Assembly (NCBI GenBank): GCA_001600635.1
Contig: BCKL01000009.1
Span: 372,001-436,000, forward strand
Source of the DNA: Leucosporidium creatinivorum
Lineage: Eukaryota; Basidiomycota; Microbotryomycetes; Leucosporidiales; Leucosporidiaceae
Direction of reading: 5' to 3'
DNA length: 64,000 bases
Shown here: piece by piece, positions 42,269 to 52,056 of the stretch
How the letters are laid out: each line of letters starts with the position of its first letter
How positions within the stretch are numbered: the first letter of the stretch is position 1
Position numbers and translations under genes: made by a program
Notes under the pieces: generated by a model
Seen by the model: the letters and a program-made list of their open reading frames with translations, nothing else
Databases searched by the model: none
Told to the model about the DNA's origin: nothing

Positions 42269-45188
42269 ATGGTTCAGTCCGCTGTTCTCGGATTCCCCCG
42301 TATTGGAGGCAAGCGCGAGGTCAAGAAGGCGACCGAGGCTTACTGGGCCGACAAGATCAACGTCGAGGAGCTGCAAAAGGTCGCCAAGGAGACCCGTCTC
42401 GCTCGCTGGACTGCCATCAAGGACGCCGGCGTCGATGTCATCCCTTCGTGAGTTACTGCTGCTTTCCATAGGCGCTTCGTCGCCGTTTCGCAGAGCTTCG
42501 GCTGACAACGTGCGCTCCTTCCAGCGGTGACTTCACCCTCTACGACCACGTCCTCGACTTCTCCAACACCTTCAACGTGAGCTACATCTCGCGCTGTATC
42601 TTTCGCTATCTTGCGCTTATGCTGACCCCCGCCTTATCGCCGTTCTCCAGGTCATCCCCGCCAAGTATGCGCAGGCCGACATCTCTGCTCTCGACCGCTA
42701 CTTTGCCATGGGCCGTGGACGCCAGCGTGGAGACGTCGACCTCCCTGCCCAGGAGATGCAGAAGTGGTTCGACTCGAACTACCACTGTGCGTCACCGCTT
42801 CCCCGCTAAAAAACTTCCCCAGAAAGAGTCAACGCTGACCTTGATTCCTTCGACTTCACCTACAACAGACCTCAAGGGCGAGGTCTCCTCCAACACTGAC
42901 TTCAAGCTCATCAACACCAAGCCCGTCGACGAGTTTGTTGAGGCCAAGGAGGCCGGCATCGTGACCCGCCCCGTCCTTCTCGGACCCATCACCTACCTCC
43001 TCATCGGCAAGACTGGCCGTGACGAGACCAACGCCGCCTTCCAGCCCATCGACGTCCTCGACAAGCTCACCCCCGTCTTCGGAGAGCTCCTCAAGAAGCT
43101 CGAGGCCGCCGGCGCGACCGAGGTTCAGATCGACGAGCCCGGACTCGTCCTCGATGCCGCCGACAAGCTCTCGGAGGAGTTCACCCGCACCTACGAGGCT
43201 CTCGCCAAGGCCGCCCCCGGCCTCAAGATCACCCTCGCCACCTACTTCGGCCGCCTCGAGAAGAACGTCGAGTACGTCGCCAAGCTCCCCATCCACGCCC
43301 TCCACATCGACCTCGACCGCGCTCCCGCTCAGCTCGATTCGGTCGTCGCCGCCATCAAGCCCACCAAGCTCTCCCTCTCCCTCGGACTCATCTCCGGCCG
43401 CAACATCTGGAAGAACGACCTTGCCGCTTCCCTCAAGACCGCCGAGTCGGTGATCGAGTCGCTCGGCGCTGAGCGTGTCGTCGTCGCTACCTCCTCCTCC
43501 CTCCTCCACACCCCCGTCACCCTCGCCTCCGAGACCAAGCTCAAGCCCGAGGTCGCCGACTGGTTCTCCTTCGCCACTGAGAAGTGCGCCGAGGTCGCCA
43601 CCCTCGCCAAGGCCATCACCTCCCCCGCCGAGGCCAAGGAGGCCCTCGAGAAGAACGCCGTCAGCATCAAGGCTCGCCGCGACTTTGAGCAGAACTCGGA
43701 CTCGGCCGTCCGCGACAGGCTCGCCGCCGTCACCCCCGAGGACTACAAGCGCGCCTCCCCCTTCCCCGAGCGTCTCGCCGCCCAGAAGAAGGTTCACGAT
43801 CTCCCTACTTTCCGTTAGTCTCGCTTCCCTACTCTCCTCGATTCACACAACGCTGACCTCGCACTTCCATTTACTCAGCCACCACCACCATCGGATCCTT
43901 CCCCCAGACCAAGGAGATTCGTGTCGCCCGCGCCAAGCTCGGCAAGGGAGAGCTCACCACCGCCGAGTACGAGTCGTTCATCGAGAACGAGATCAAGTCG
44001 GTCGTCGAGTTCCAGGAGAAGGTCGGACTTGACATCCTTGTGCATGGAGAGCCCGAGCGCAACGACATGGTCCAGGTGAGCATCTTGTCGGCTCGACTTT
44101 CCTCAACGACTCGGCGCTGACCACTCTTCTCTTTACAGTACTTCGGAGAGCGCCTCGCCGGATTCGCCTTCACCGAGAACGCCTGGGTCCAGTCTTACGG
44201 ATCCCGCTACGTTCGCCCCCCCATCATCGTCTCGGACGTCTCCCGCCCTGAGCCCATGACCGTCCGCTGGTCGTCGTACGCTCAGAGCCTCTCCAAGAAG
44301 CCCGTCAAGGGAATGCTTACCGGTGAGCAGCCTTCGCCGACGCTCGACTTCTCCCGTTCATCTCGCTGACTCTGGTTCTTCTCCCTTTACAGGACCCGTC
44401 ACCATCCTCAACTGGTCCTTCCCCCGTGCCGATGTCTCCAAGGAGGTTCAGTCGAGGCAGCTCGCCCTCGCCCTCCGCGACGAGGTCGTCGACCTCGAGA
44501 AGGCCGGCATCTTCGCCATCCAGGTCGATGAGCCCGCCATTCGCGAGGGACTTCCCCTCCGCTCGGTCGACTGGGATGCCTACCTCACCTGGGCTGTCGA
44601 GTCGTTCCGTCTCTCCACCGCTGGAGTTAAGGACTCGACCCAGACCCACTCCCACTTCTGCTACTCGGACTTCAACTGTGAGCCCTTGCCGTCGTCTCTC
44701 GCCGTCGCCGAGCCCACTTGCTGACCCGCATTCTTCCCTCCCTTCAGCCATCTTCACCCACATCATCGCTCTTGATGCCGATGTCATCTCCATCGAGGCC
44801 TCCAAGTCCGACCTCAAGCTCCTCAGCGTCTTCCAAGAGTTCAACTACCCCAACTCGATTGGACCCGGAGTCTACGACATTCACTCGCCCCGTGTTCCCT
44901 CCCAGGAGGAGCTCGAGCAGAAGATTGCGGCCTTCCTCGGCGCTCTTCCCGACCAGAAGGAGTGAGTTCAGCTTTTCTACGCCGTCGCCGAAGCCGTTCC
45001 CGGTGCTCGGCTCGGCCCGCGATCGCCCTTCGAGCCCTGTGCTGACCTCCATCCTCCCCAAACTTAGCATCTTCGTCAACCCCGATTGCGGACTGAAGAC
45101 TCGCGGATGGCCCGAGGTCGAGACCAGTCTCAAGAACCTCGTCAACGCCGCCAAGTGGGCTCGCGAGAAGTACGCCGACAGGGCCTAA
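42269..45188 (+). CDS. MET6: Cobalamin-independent methionine synthase
   Basis: Nine exons (42269-42447, 42525-42576, 42651-42786, 42869-43813, 43879-44075, 44139-44322, 44393-44677, 44748-44961, 45068-45188) total 2313 nt, 770 residues, the normal length. It starts [20 protein letters not shown]. The catalytic half has [28 protein letters not shown] and the zinc ligands in HSHFCYSDF and NPDCGLKTR. It transfers a methyl group from 5-methyltetrahydrofolate polyglutamate to homocysteine in the cytosol. Codon use is strongly biased to C-ending codons, as expected of a highly expressed gene, and produces long meaningless open frames on the other strand. Confidence 0.97.
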
Positions 45189-45202
45189 ACTTGTCGACTT
45201 AC

Positions 45203-45267
45203 GTGAGTCCTCTACCGTCTTACACTCTTCTACGACCTTTCACTGACTTCCTCTCACTCCCGTACAG
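45203..45267 (+). other. Probable 3'UTR intron of MET6
   Basis: Fourteen bases after the MET6 stop there is a donor GTGAGT, a CTGAC branch-like site at 45242-45246 and an acceptor CCGTACAG ending at 45267, the same signals as in the coding introns. If spliced it is a 65-bp 3'UTR intron. A stop codon 14 nt upstream of the junction is close enough that it should not trigger exon-junction-dependent decay. Confidence 0.6.
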
Positions 45268-45948
45268 TCTAGTCCCCCCTTTGCATTCAACATTTGTACC
45301 CCCGAGGCCGTGCTCAACGCGGTGGCCTCAATAACCCCGAGGACTCATCTCCTCCCCTTTGATACCCCCTTTCCTCTCAGAGCACATCCACTCTTGTCTT
45401 CAGTAGCTGTCCCCCCTCCCTTTTCGTAACCCCCTCGCTTCAAAAGCTCTCGACCAGAGAAGTCGATGTGTCAATGCACTCAACGTGCCAACAAACTCGC
45501 GGGGCTACCTGACTGCAGCGAATTGAGAGCTACTTTCGAGCACAGGCAGCCAATCGGAGCCTAAGAGCATCATATGCCACGAGCGAGCGAGCTTTGCGAC
45601 TCAGCGAGCTGTCAGCCAGCCTTCGAACCTCAGCGCTCGGCGATTCTTGAGATGCTTCGTTGAGGGCGCCTAGGGTACTTGAAAGGTCATTGCAAGTAAG
45701 ATCTGTATCATATTGGCCTAGTAAGACTGCTCCGACTCGCTCAACGACTCGAAGCCAACACCGCTGGCCTTCCGCTTCTGCGCCGAGCCCCTTCCTCGCG
45801 CGCTCGCCTTTTCTCCCTCCCCCTTTATCGCGACATAGGCTCGCAAGACCAGCTCGCCTCACGCTGTCAATAGGCAAATTACTCTCATGTGTTACAGCCC
45901 CCAAGCGTCGTATAAAAACGTATCCGTCTCCCTTGAGTCGATCTCTCA
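45268..45948. other. Convergent 3' region between MET6 and the Zn2Cys6 gene
   Basis: About 680 bp between two 3' ends. Long CCCC/TTTT-rich runs (45276-45450) are likely MET6 3'UTR. No gene recognised. Confidence 0.4.
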
Positions 45949-48900
45949 TCAAGTCGACGGCGGAACGGCAAAGTCGAACGTAGGGAAGGCGTGGGCGAAG
46001 GAGGTGGGAGATCCTGGCCTCGAGTGAAGAGGGGTGACGGACCAAGGATCGGCAAGGTTGCCGAGCATGGTCCCAGTTCCTCCGCTGAGCGCCGCGAGAG
46101 GGCCTCCGAAGCCGGGCATGAGCATCTGCGGGTCGAAGTATAGGCGTCAGCGATCTGCAGTCGTTCTCAAAGACACACTCCACCGACTCACGTTATCCCA
46201 GAACCCTCCATTAGCGAGCATTGAGTCCATCGCCATACTATCGAACGCCTGCTCTCCCGCCTCATGGCCTGGCTCACCGCCCAAGACGCCGTCGAGAGGT
46301 CCTACAGAGTTGGCGCGCGACTTGAGGAACGCCTCCATGCCGTGCCCATGAGGACCTGCGCCACCTGGGACGGGCGAAGGAGGGCGAGTACCAGCGCGAG
46401 AGCCGGGGACGGTGCGGGTGCCGTGCAGCTTGTTGTCGATGAGGGTGCGGAGGAAGGACGCGTCTAGTAGCAGAGACAGGTCAGCGAGTGGAGCGAGGAG
46501 AGGGAGAAGAGCATGACAAACAGAGAGCGGGTGTGTGAGCATCGTCGACGGCCGAGCGCTCGAACGTCTCGGCGACATCGCGAACGAGGCGCATGGCGGT
46601 CTCCTCCTCGATGATGTGCGAGAAGGTGGGCGAGATGAGCTTGAGGAGGAAGGTAGCCGAGTACGAGAGGTAGACGAAGGTCGAGTCCTGCGAGGCGGCG
46701 CAGGAGCGACGGATCAGAACAAGCCCTCCTGGGTATAGATGAGGTTCAGAAAGCTCACCATGGCGTAGCGGAGAATGCCATTGGGTCCGAGGAAGTCACG
46801 AGCGATACCTGGAGGCGATGGAAGGTCAGCTCGTAGTCCCACGGCATTCGAACTCGAAGTCGAGCTGACCAATCATCTTGGAGGCGCTCTCGAAGCACAG
46901 AACACAGTAGGCAGGCAAGTCGACGCCCGACTCGGGCTGGTCAAGCGCATGCTGTACCGCGAAAGAAAGCAGGAAGAGGCGGTAGCTGCGCGAAGGGGAG
47001 AGGAAGAAGGAGATTAGCTCCTAGTCGCCTCGGCGCTGTTGGCAGCGACCGTCCAGGCGAGGCGAGGCCGAGGCGAACGAGATGGGCGACCCACTAGGCA
47101 TGATAGAACTCTGCCATTTGGACGTTGTGCGTCAGAGCGAGCGACTCGGCAGCAGAAGCAGGAGCACCGGCAGGCTGACCTCGCATGTTGTTTCGAATCG
47201 GATCTAGAGCGACGCTGTCGGTCCAGTCTGAGCGCCATTGATCCAGTTGACCGAGGAAGGCGCGCACTGGGGGTAAAAGCGAGGTCAGCGAGGCGTTCGA
47301 AAGCGTGCAGAGAGCTCGACGTACTCAGCAAAGGGTAATCGAGATGAGCGTTCAAGCCCGAGACGGAGCGAGTATCCGAGTACAGCGTGTCGATGATGCG
47401 GCCCTGTGGAACGAGGAGGTCAGCCATCTCGCTCACGAGAGGCGGGAGCGAGCTACTCACGACGATGCGGTGCATCTCGACCATGGCGCTGAGGCCGCTG
47501 TCGCTTCGTTGCGACCCAGGCTGCGAGAACCAAGTCTTGGCCGAGCGAACGATGTAGTCCTCCTTGGGGATCGAGTAGGGCTTGCCCATCTGCGTCGAGA
47601 CACTGCGAATGGAAGATCAAGTCAGCAAGCGCCAAGGTAGGGAGCAAAGGCTCAAACTCGCCTCCGATCGCAGATGAAGCTGTACATCCAGGTCCTCTCG
47701 CGATTCATAATCTCGCGCTGGTAGAGCGTACGAGTCTCCTCGCTGACGTCGTCGGGCAGGACAGCGAGCGTCTTCCGGTGGAGGTTGAGATCAGTGGCCA
47801 TGCGAATGGCGATGCCACTGAACTGGTCTGAGGAGGCGAAGAGGGTCAGCTGAGCTCATTCTAGTGAGGTGGAGATGCGCTTACAAGTCCTCTCCTCCTC
47901 GAAACGTTCCGCAGGCTGGTTCCAATGGCACAGCAGGAGGAAGCCTTGACAAATCTCGGTCGACTTGAAGCCCTTGGTCATGACGTCGAAGGCGATCCTC
48001 TTGGCGACTCTTAAGCATTTGCGATACAGGTCATCGGTACGCTTCGTGTAGTAGCGAGCGGCGACGGTGCAGACTGTGAGGAGAGCGAGAGGGTTAGCTC
48101 GGCGCACGAGCGAGTCAGTGCAGCCGCGACATACTGCAGGTGAAGAGGAAGGGGCTGCGAGAGCCCGTGGCGGCGGGAGTATGGATATCGGCGTCGAGGA
48201 AGGGGCATTGGCGATGGCAGTGCTCGAAGAAGATGGCGAATAGCTCGACGACCTCGTCGACGGTGACGATCTTCTCCTCCAGCAGAGCAGGTGGCATGCG
48301 TTGTTCGATGACGATGCGGCGGAGAGGAAGGACTGTAGGAGAAGCGATTAGCTACTGCAGCGCACAGAGAGGAGTAGAGAGCTCACTATTCATCGGTCCG
48401 GGCTGGAAGTAGGAGGGGTTGCCCATGCCGAGACGGGAGCGTTTCAGCTCGCGCTCGTCGGTGTCGGTGAGACCGTTGGCAGTCTCGAGCACGTCGGTCA
48501 TGGTGACGGGGCGCTTGCGAGTGTTTTGAAGGGAAGCTCTGCGAAATGGGCGAGGGTCAGCTCGGTCGAGGCCCGAGGGCAGGCTCGTCGATGAAGGCTC
48601 ACTCGGCGAGAAGTCCCAGACTGTCGAAGAGAATGGCTGTTAGCCATGCTAGAAACATTGAGGTAGATCTACTCACGGGTTGAGGGTATTGTCGGGCAAC
48701 GAGTGAAGCCTCGGGCTATCGTCCCTGCCCTCGCGCTCCGCCCTCACACCACTCCATTCGACAGGTCTCGGCCCACTGTCCGGACGGCCTGAACCGCCTC
48801 CAATCTCGTAACGCCCTCCATCTCCGAGCCCAGTGAGGATCGACGGCTGACCATGCTCTCCTGGAACGCCGACATGAACGTCTCCTCGTCCTTCGGCGCT

Positions 48901-49734
48901 GCCTGGCCCAGAATCGACGGGTCCAGCGACTTGACGAAGGGAAGGATCGGACATGAGCCCGCCAGAGGAGGCGAGGAGGCCGGGGTTGCTGATCGACTTG
49001 AGCACCGTCTCGAGCGTCGCTTCCATCTTCTTGAGCGATTTGGCCATCATGTCAGTCTTCCGGTTAGAGCGACGACCACGTTGAGATTCCTCGAATATGC
49101 ACTGCGGATAATCGGAGCTGTCAGCGAACTGCAGCGCCGAGTGAGATGGCCGAGGCTAGCCAACAGCCAAACAAGCCCGCCTGGCCTCGTTGCCGGGAGG
49201 GAAGGGAAGGCGGTAGCTCACCTCGTGCCCTTGAGTCCTACAGCGCTTGCAGGGAGGATCTTCTGCTCCTACACAGCGCATCTTGAGCTTGCGGCAGACC
49301 TGGCAAGCCCTGCTCCCCCTCGTACTCTTCTTCTTGACCTCGCCGCCTTCTGGCTCGCCGCCCTCGCCTCCAGCACCTCCGCCTGGCTGTTGGCCACCTT
49401 CTGTATCGTTCTCCGATGCGCCAAAGTCGTCCTCGTCCAAGTCGTTCTTGGCTTTAATCGCCGCGGCCTTTCCCTTGCCGTTAGCTCGCCCAGCCGTGTT
49501 GCTGTTGCTAGCCTGCTGTCCTCCGGCTGCTGAGGTGCTCCAATGCTGGGCAAAGTCGTGCTCCGACTCGTCGGGGCTCATCTGCGCACCTCCATTCGAG
49601 AAGGAAGCGGACGAGCCGGCGTAAGCTTGTCCAGGCTGAGGCGAGTTGGAGAAGAAGCGCGGATCGGTCGAGCGAGCGGCGGGCGGTAGATGGTAAGGGT
49701 TGCCCTGCGTATGCGGGTGCGGCGAGTGGCTCAT
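45949..49734 (-). CDS. Zn2Cys6 transcription factor with fungal middle-homology domain (LEU3-like)
   Basis: Fifteen exons: 49734-49222, 49101-48677, 48620-48603, 48538-48387, 48332-48135, 48073-47885, 47827-47662, 47602-47461, 47403-47325, 47266-47095, 46985-46870, 46808-46759, 46687-46522, 46463-46192 and 46125-45949; 2835 nt, 944 residues, phase-perfect. A Zn2Cys6 cluster (CQVCRKLKMRC...CKRC...C) is completed across the first intron by CIFEESQRGRR, then a helical linker (KSLKKMEATLETVLKSI). The middle domain has EICQGFLLLCHW and FSGIAIRMATDLNLHRK. The architecture and PRLHSLPDNTLNPLGLL resemble basidiomycete Leu3-type regulators; the target is inference. Exon 3 is 18 nt and the donor after 47662 is GCGAGT. 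Within exon 2 a stretch looks frame-shifted but compensated (see findings). Confidence 0.85.
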
Positions 49735-50564
49735 GGTGTCCTACAGATCCACAGACGAGTGACGGCGGTCGAATCGAGGCGGGCGACGCGGTGTGGTCGA
49801 AACGAGAGCCTCGGAAGCGAAAGCGTGGAGGGCCTCGTTCCCATCTGAGGCGATCGCCTGTAGACTCCTCTACTCAACGCGCTGTAGGGGAGCAGGATCA
49901 GCTCTGGCAAGCAGCGATCTGGACTTTTGCTGCGTCGCAACCTCCGCCCATTCAAGCGGAGCTCCGACCTGCTCGCTCCGGCTTCTCAGTTCGACCGGAG
50001 GGGAGCAGAATCGTCTGTAGCTCACTAGCAGGATGCAGCGCATGTGCAGGATAATTTTGGCGTGTATTTAGCCTTCTCACTGCATCAACAGCGTCAGTAG
50101 CTGCTTCTGAGTGCTCGTTTCTCCCTCTCGGGGCTCCTCTGGCTCGGCGCTGCTCGCCTGTAGCTTGTCCAGAGTCTACATCAGCTCTCTAGCTCGGTCC
50201 AATACACACTCGAAGCTTACAACTCTCCCCTGCCACCTCGATCTGCACCTCAGCTCGTTACCTCGGTGCAGGACCGAGCTCGGGGAATCCGCTCGAGCAG
50301 GCTGACTGAGCTCGAGGGCGCTCTGCTGCTCTGTAGGGTGATCCGGGCTGCACTCTTGACACCTCACAGCTACTTCGACCAGTACACTCTGCTACATCGG
50401 GCTTGACCGACTCCAATCTACCCTTCCCATCGCGCTTTCCACCCTCCCCGAGCAGCAGCTCCGAGTCCACCTCCACAACTCTCGCGAGGGCCGCTCTTGA
50501 GGGTGAGTAGCTGCAGCTGGCGGCCGATAACTCTTTTCCTCACGCCATATCACCCTACAGCATC
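49735..50564. promoter_or_regulatory. Divergent promoter region shared by two Zn2Cys6 genes
   Basis: 830 bp between two transcription-factor genes read outward. It holds both promoters and leaders and, on the plus strand, a probable 5'UTR intron ending just before the start. Zinc-cluster binding triplets (CGG/CCG) are present, but in GC-rich DNA they are not meaningful by eye. Confidence 0.45.
50503..50560 (+). other. Probable 5'UTR intron of the small Zn2Cys6 gene
   Basis: Donor GTGAGT at 50503 and acceptor CACCCTACAG ending at 50560 flank 58 bp, four bases upstream of the start codon at 50565. Confidence 0.55.
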
Positions 50565-51608
50565 ATGACCAAAGCTCCGCCGTCCACCTCTGCACCCCAC
50601 TCGCGCTTCAGCAGCTGGAGCAGTTCGGCGTCGGTCGGCTCGCCTTACCCTTTACTTGCCTCAATGGAGACTGCTGGAGGAGAACGGCCGCTGAAGAGGA
50701 AGAGAAACCGCAAGCACAACTCGTGCGAGCCGGTGAGCAGCTACACATCTGCTTGGGAAGCTGTAGCAGAGCTGACCCGTCTACCTCGGCCCTCAGTGCC
50801 GAGCGAAGAAGGTCAAGTGGTGAGTTCTGCCGGCTCTTCGACACTTGCTGAGCTACAGGCTGATCTATGGCCTATACTTAGTGATCGCCAAGCTATCTGC
50901 GCCAACTGCAGGCTGCACGAGAAGGTGACTTTGCGACCTTTTCGAGAGCTCGGCGATGAGCTGAACCCTTCTTTCCCCTCGCAGGAGTGTTACTACTTCA
51001 ACGCCGAGCCTCTGTACGTCCTGAGTCACCCGCAGAGATTTAGTAGACTGATCCCGCTCCCGCTACACAACAGCCCGTCCTCCCCTTCCGCTCAAGCCGA
51101 GTCCAACGAGCTGGCCGCCGCTCACGCCGAGATCGCTCGTCTCCGTCTCCTCGTCGCCCAGCTCAGCCAACCGACCAGCGCCACCACTACTCAGCACCAT
51201 ATCCCTCTCGCGACGCCTCAAGCCGACTATAGCTTCCCACCTCGTTCCCTCCCTCTCGCCTTCGAATCTCCTGCCTGGTCGCCTCCCTCACCTTCATTCA
51301 CCGCCTCTTCCGGCCGCTCATCCTTCTCCTCCGACCTCTCCACCGGCTCAGACGTCGGCTACGTCCCCAACTCCTTCGCTCTCACCCTTCCCCCTCCTCC
51401 GACTCCTTCCTCGCTCATCATCCCCGAGCTCGGCGCCGAAGGAGAGAGAGGAGAAGTGGTCGACTTGGCGGGGATTGAGATTGCGTTGGGGATTGATCTG
51501 GAGGGAGTGGAGATGAAGGAAGGATGGGAGAGCGGCGAAGGATGGGCTGGGGTGATGGGGGATGAGGAGGGAGGCCGAGAGTGGTGGCAGCTCGGCGGAG
51601 GGTTCTGA
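50565..51608 (+). CDS. Small Zn2Cys6 DNA-binding protein whose introns are all open in frame
   Basis: Five exons (50565-50732, 50797-50819, 50882-50924, 50985-51013, 51074-51608) sum to 798 nt, 265 residues. Splicing assembles a perfect zinc cluster: HNSCEPCRAKKVKC, DRQAICANCRLHEKEC, with spacing C-x2-C-x6-C-x5-C-x2-C-x6-C. One exon is only 23 nt and another 29 nt. A short coiled coil follows (NELAAAHAEIARLRLLVAQL), then a Ser/Pro-rich tail and an acidic end (LAGIEIALGIDLEGVEM) that may activate transcription. The unspliced sequence is open for 347 codons through all four introns, but that reading destroys the cluster. The exact cysteine spacing makes the spliced model convincing. Target genes unknown; likely nuclear. 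Confidence 0.85.
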   Translation: MTKAPPSTSAPHSRFSSWSSSASVGSPYPLLASMETAGGERPLKRKRNRKHNSCEPVSSYTSAWEAVAELTRLPRPSVPSEEGQVVSSAGSSTLAELQADLWPILSDRQAICANCRLHEKVTLRPFRELGDELNPSFPSQECYYFNAEPLYVLSHPQRFSRLIPLPLHNSPSSPSAQAESNELAAAHAEIARLRLLVAQLSQPTSATTTQHHIPLATPQADYSFPPRSLPLAFESPAWSPPSPSFTASSGRSSFSSDLSTGSDVGYVPNSFALTLPPPPTPSSLIIPELGAEGERGEVVDLAGIEIALGIDLEGVEMKEGWESGEGWAGVMGDEEGGREWWQLGGGF

Positions 51609-52056
51609 GCTGAGTCGCTGAGGACGAGGTGTGGTGCTTAGAGGGAGGTCAAGGGACTGTGATCGTGTACCGATATGATGTCTGGTATGTATCGCGTTTA
51701 GCTCCACGACTTCTGCAGGGAGAGAGGGCGTGACGGGGACGGTAGAAAAGGGCAGAGCCGACCATCGAACGAGACGAGAGACAGCACAGGGCTACCTCAA
51801 TACCTACAGCATATCCTTCGCGTCTCCTGTTGTAGCTCTACATCCCAGCCTTTTGCCAAGCCCAAGAGCGAAACATGATGTGGAGTGGAGGGAGCAGGAG
51901 AAGGGAGCGAAATCTCGCAAGCTTTCTGACCTCCAAAGTGATTCTGAACTTGGCCTTTTGGCGCCTTGTCTTCGCTCCCACCCTTACCACTTCGCTTCTG
52001 GACTCGCTCTCAACCTTGCCCATTGGGGCTGTACCACTCTACCTTTTCGTTTCACC
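51609..52056. promoter_or_regulatory. Intergenic region upstream of TRA1
   Basis: About 450 bp containing the 3' end of the small zinc-cluster gene and the TRA1 promoter/leader. No coding exon seen. Confidence 0.4.

Noticed and set aside
42856-43797. 313-codon minus-strand open frame opposite MET6
   Set aside because: Gly/Glu/Leu/Val repetition caused by MET6 codon bias; no splice or family support.
50565-51608. Single-exon 347-codon reading of the small Zn2Cys6 gene
   Set aside because: Reading through the introns destroys a perfect six-cysteine zinc cluster that appears when the four GT-AG introns are removed.
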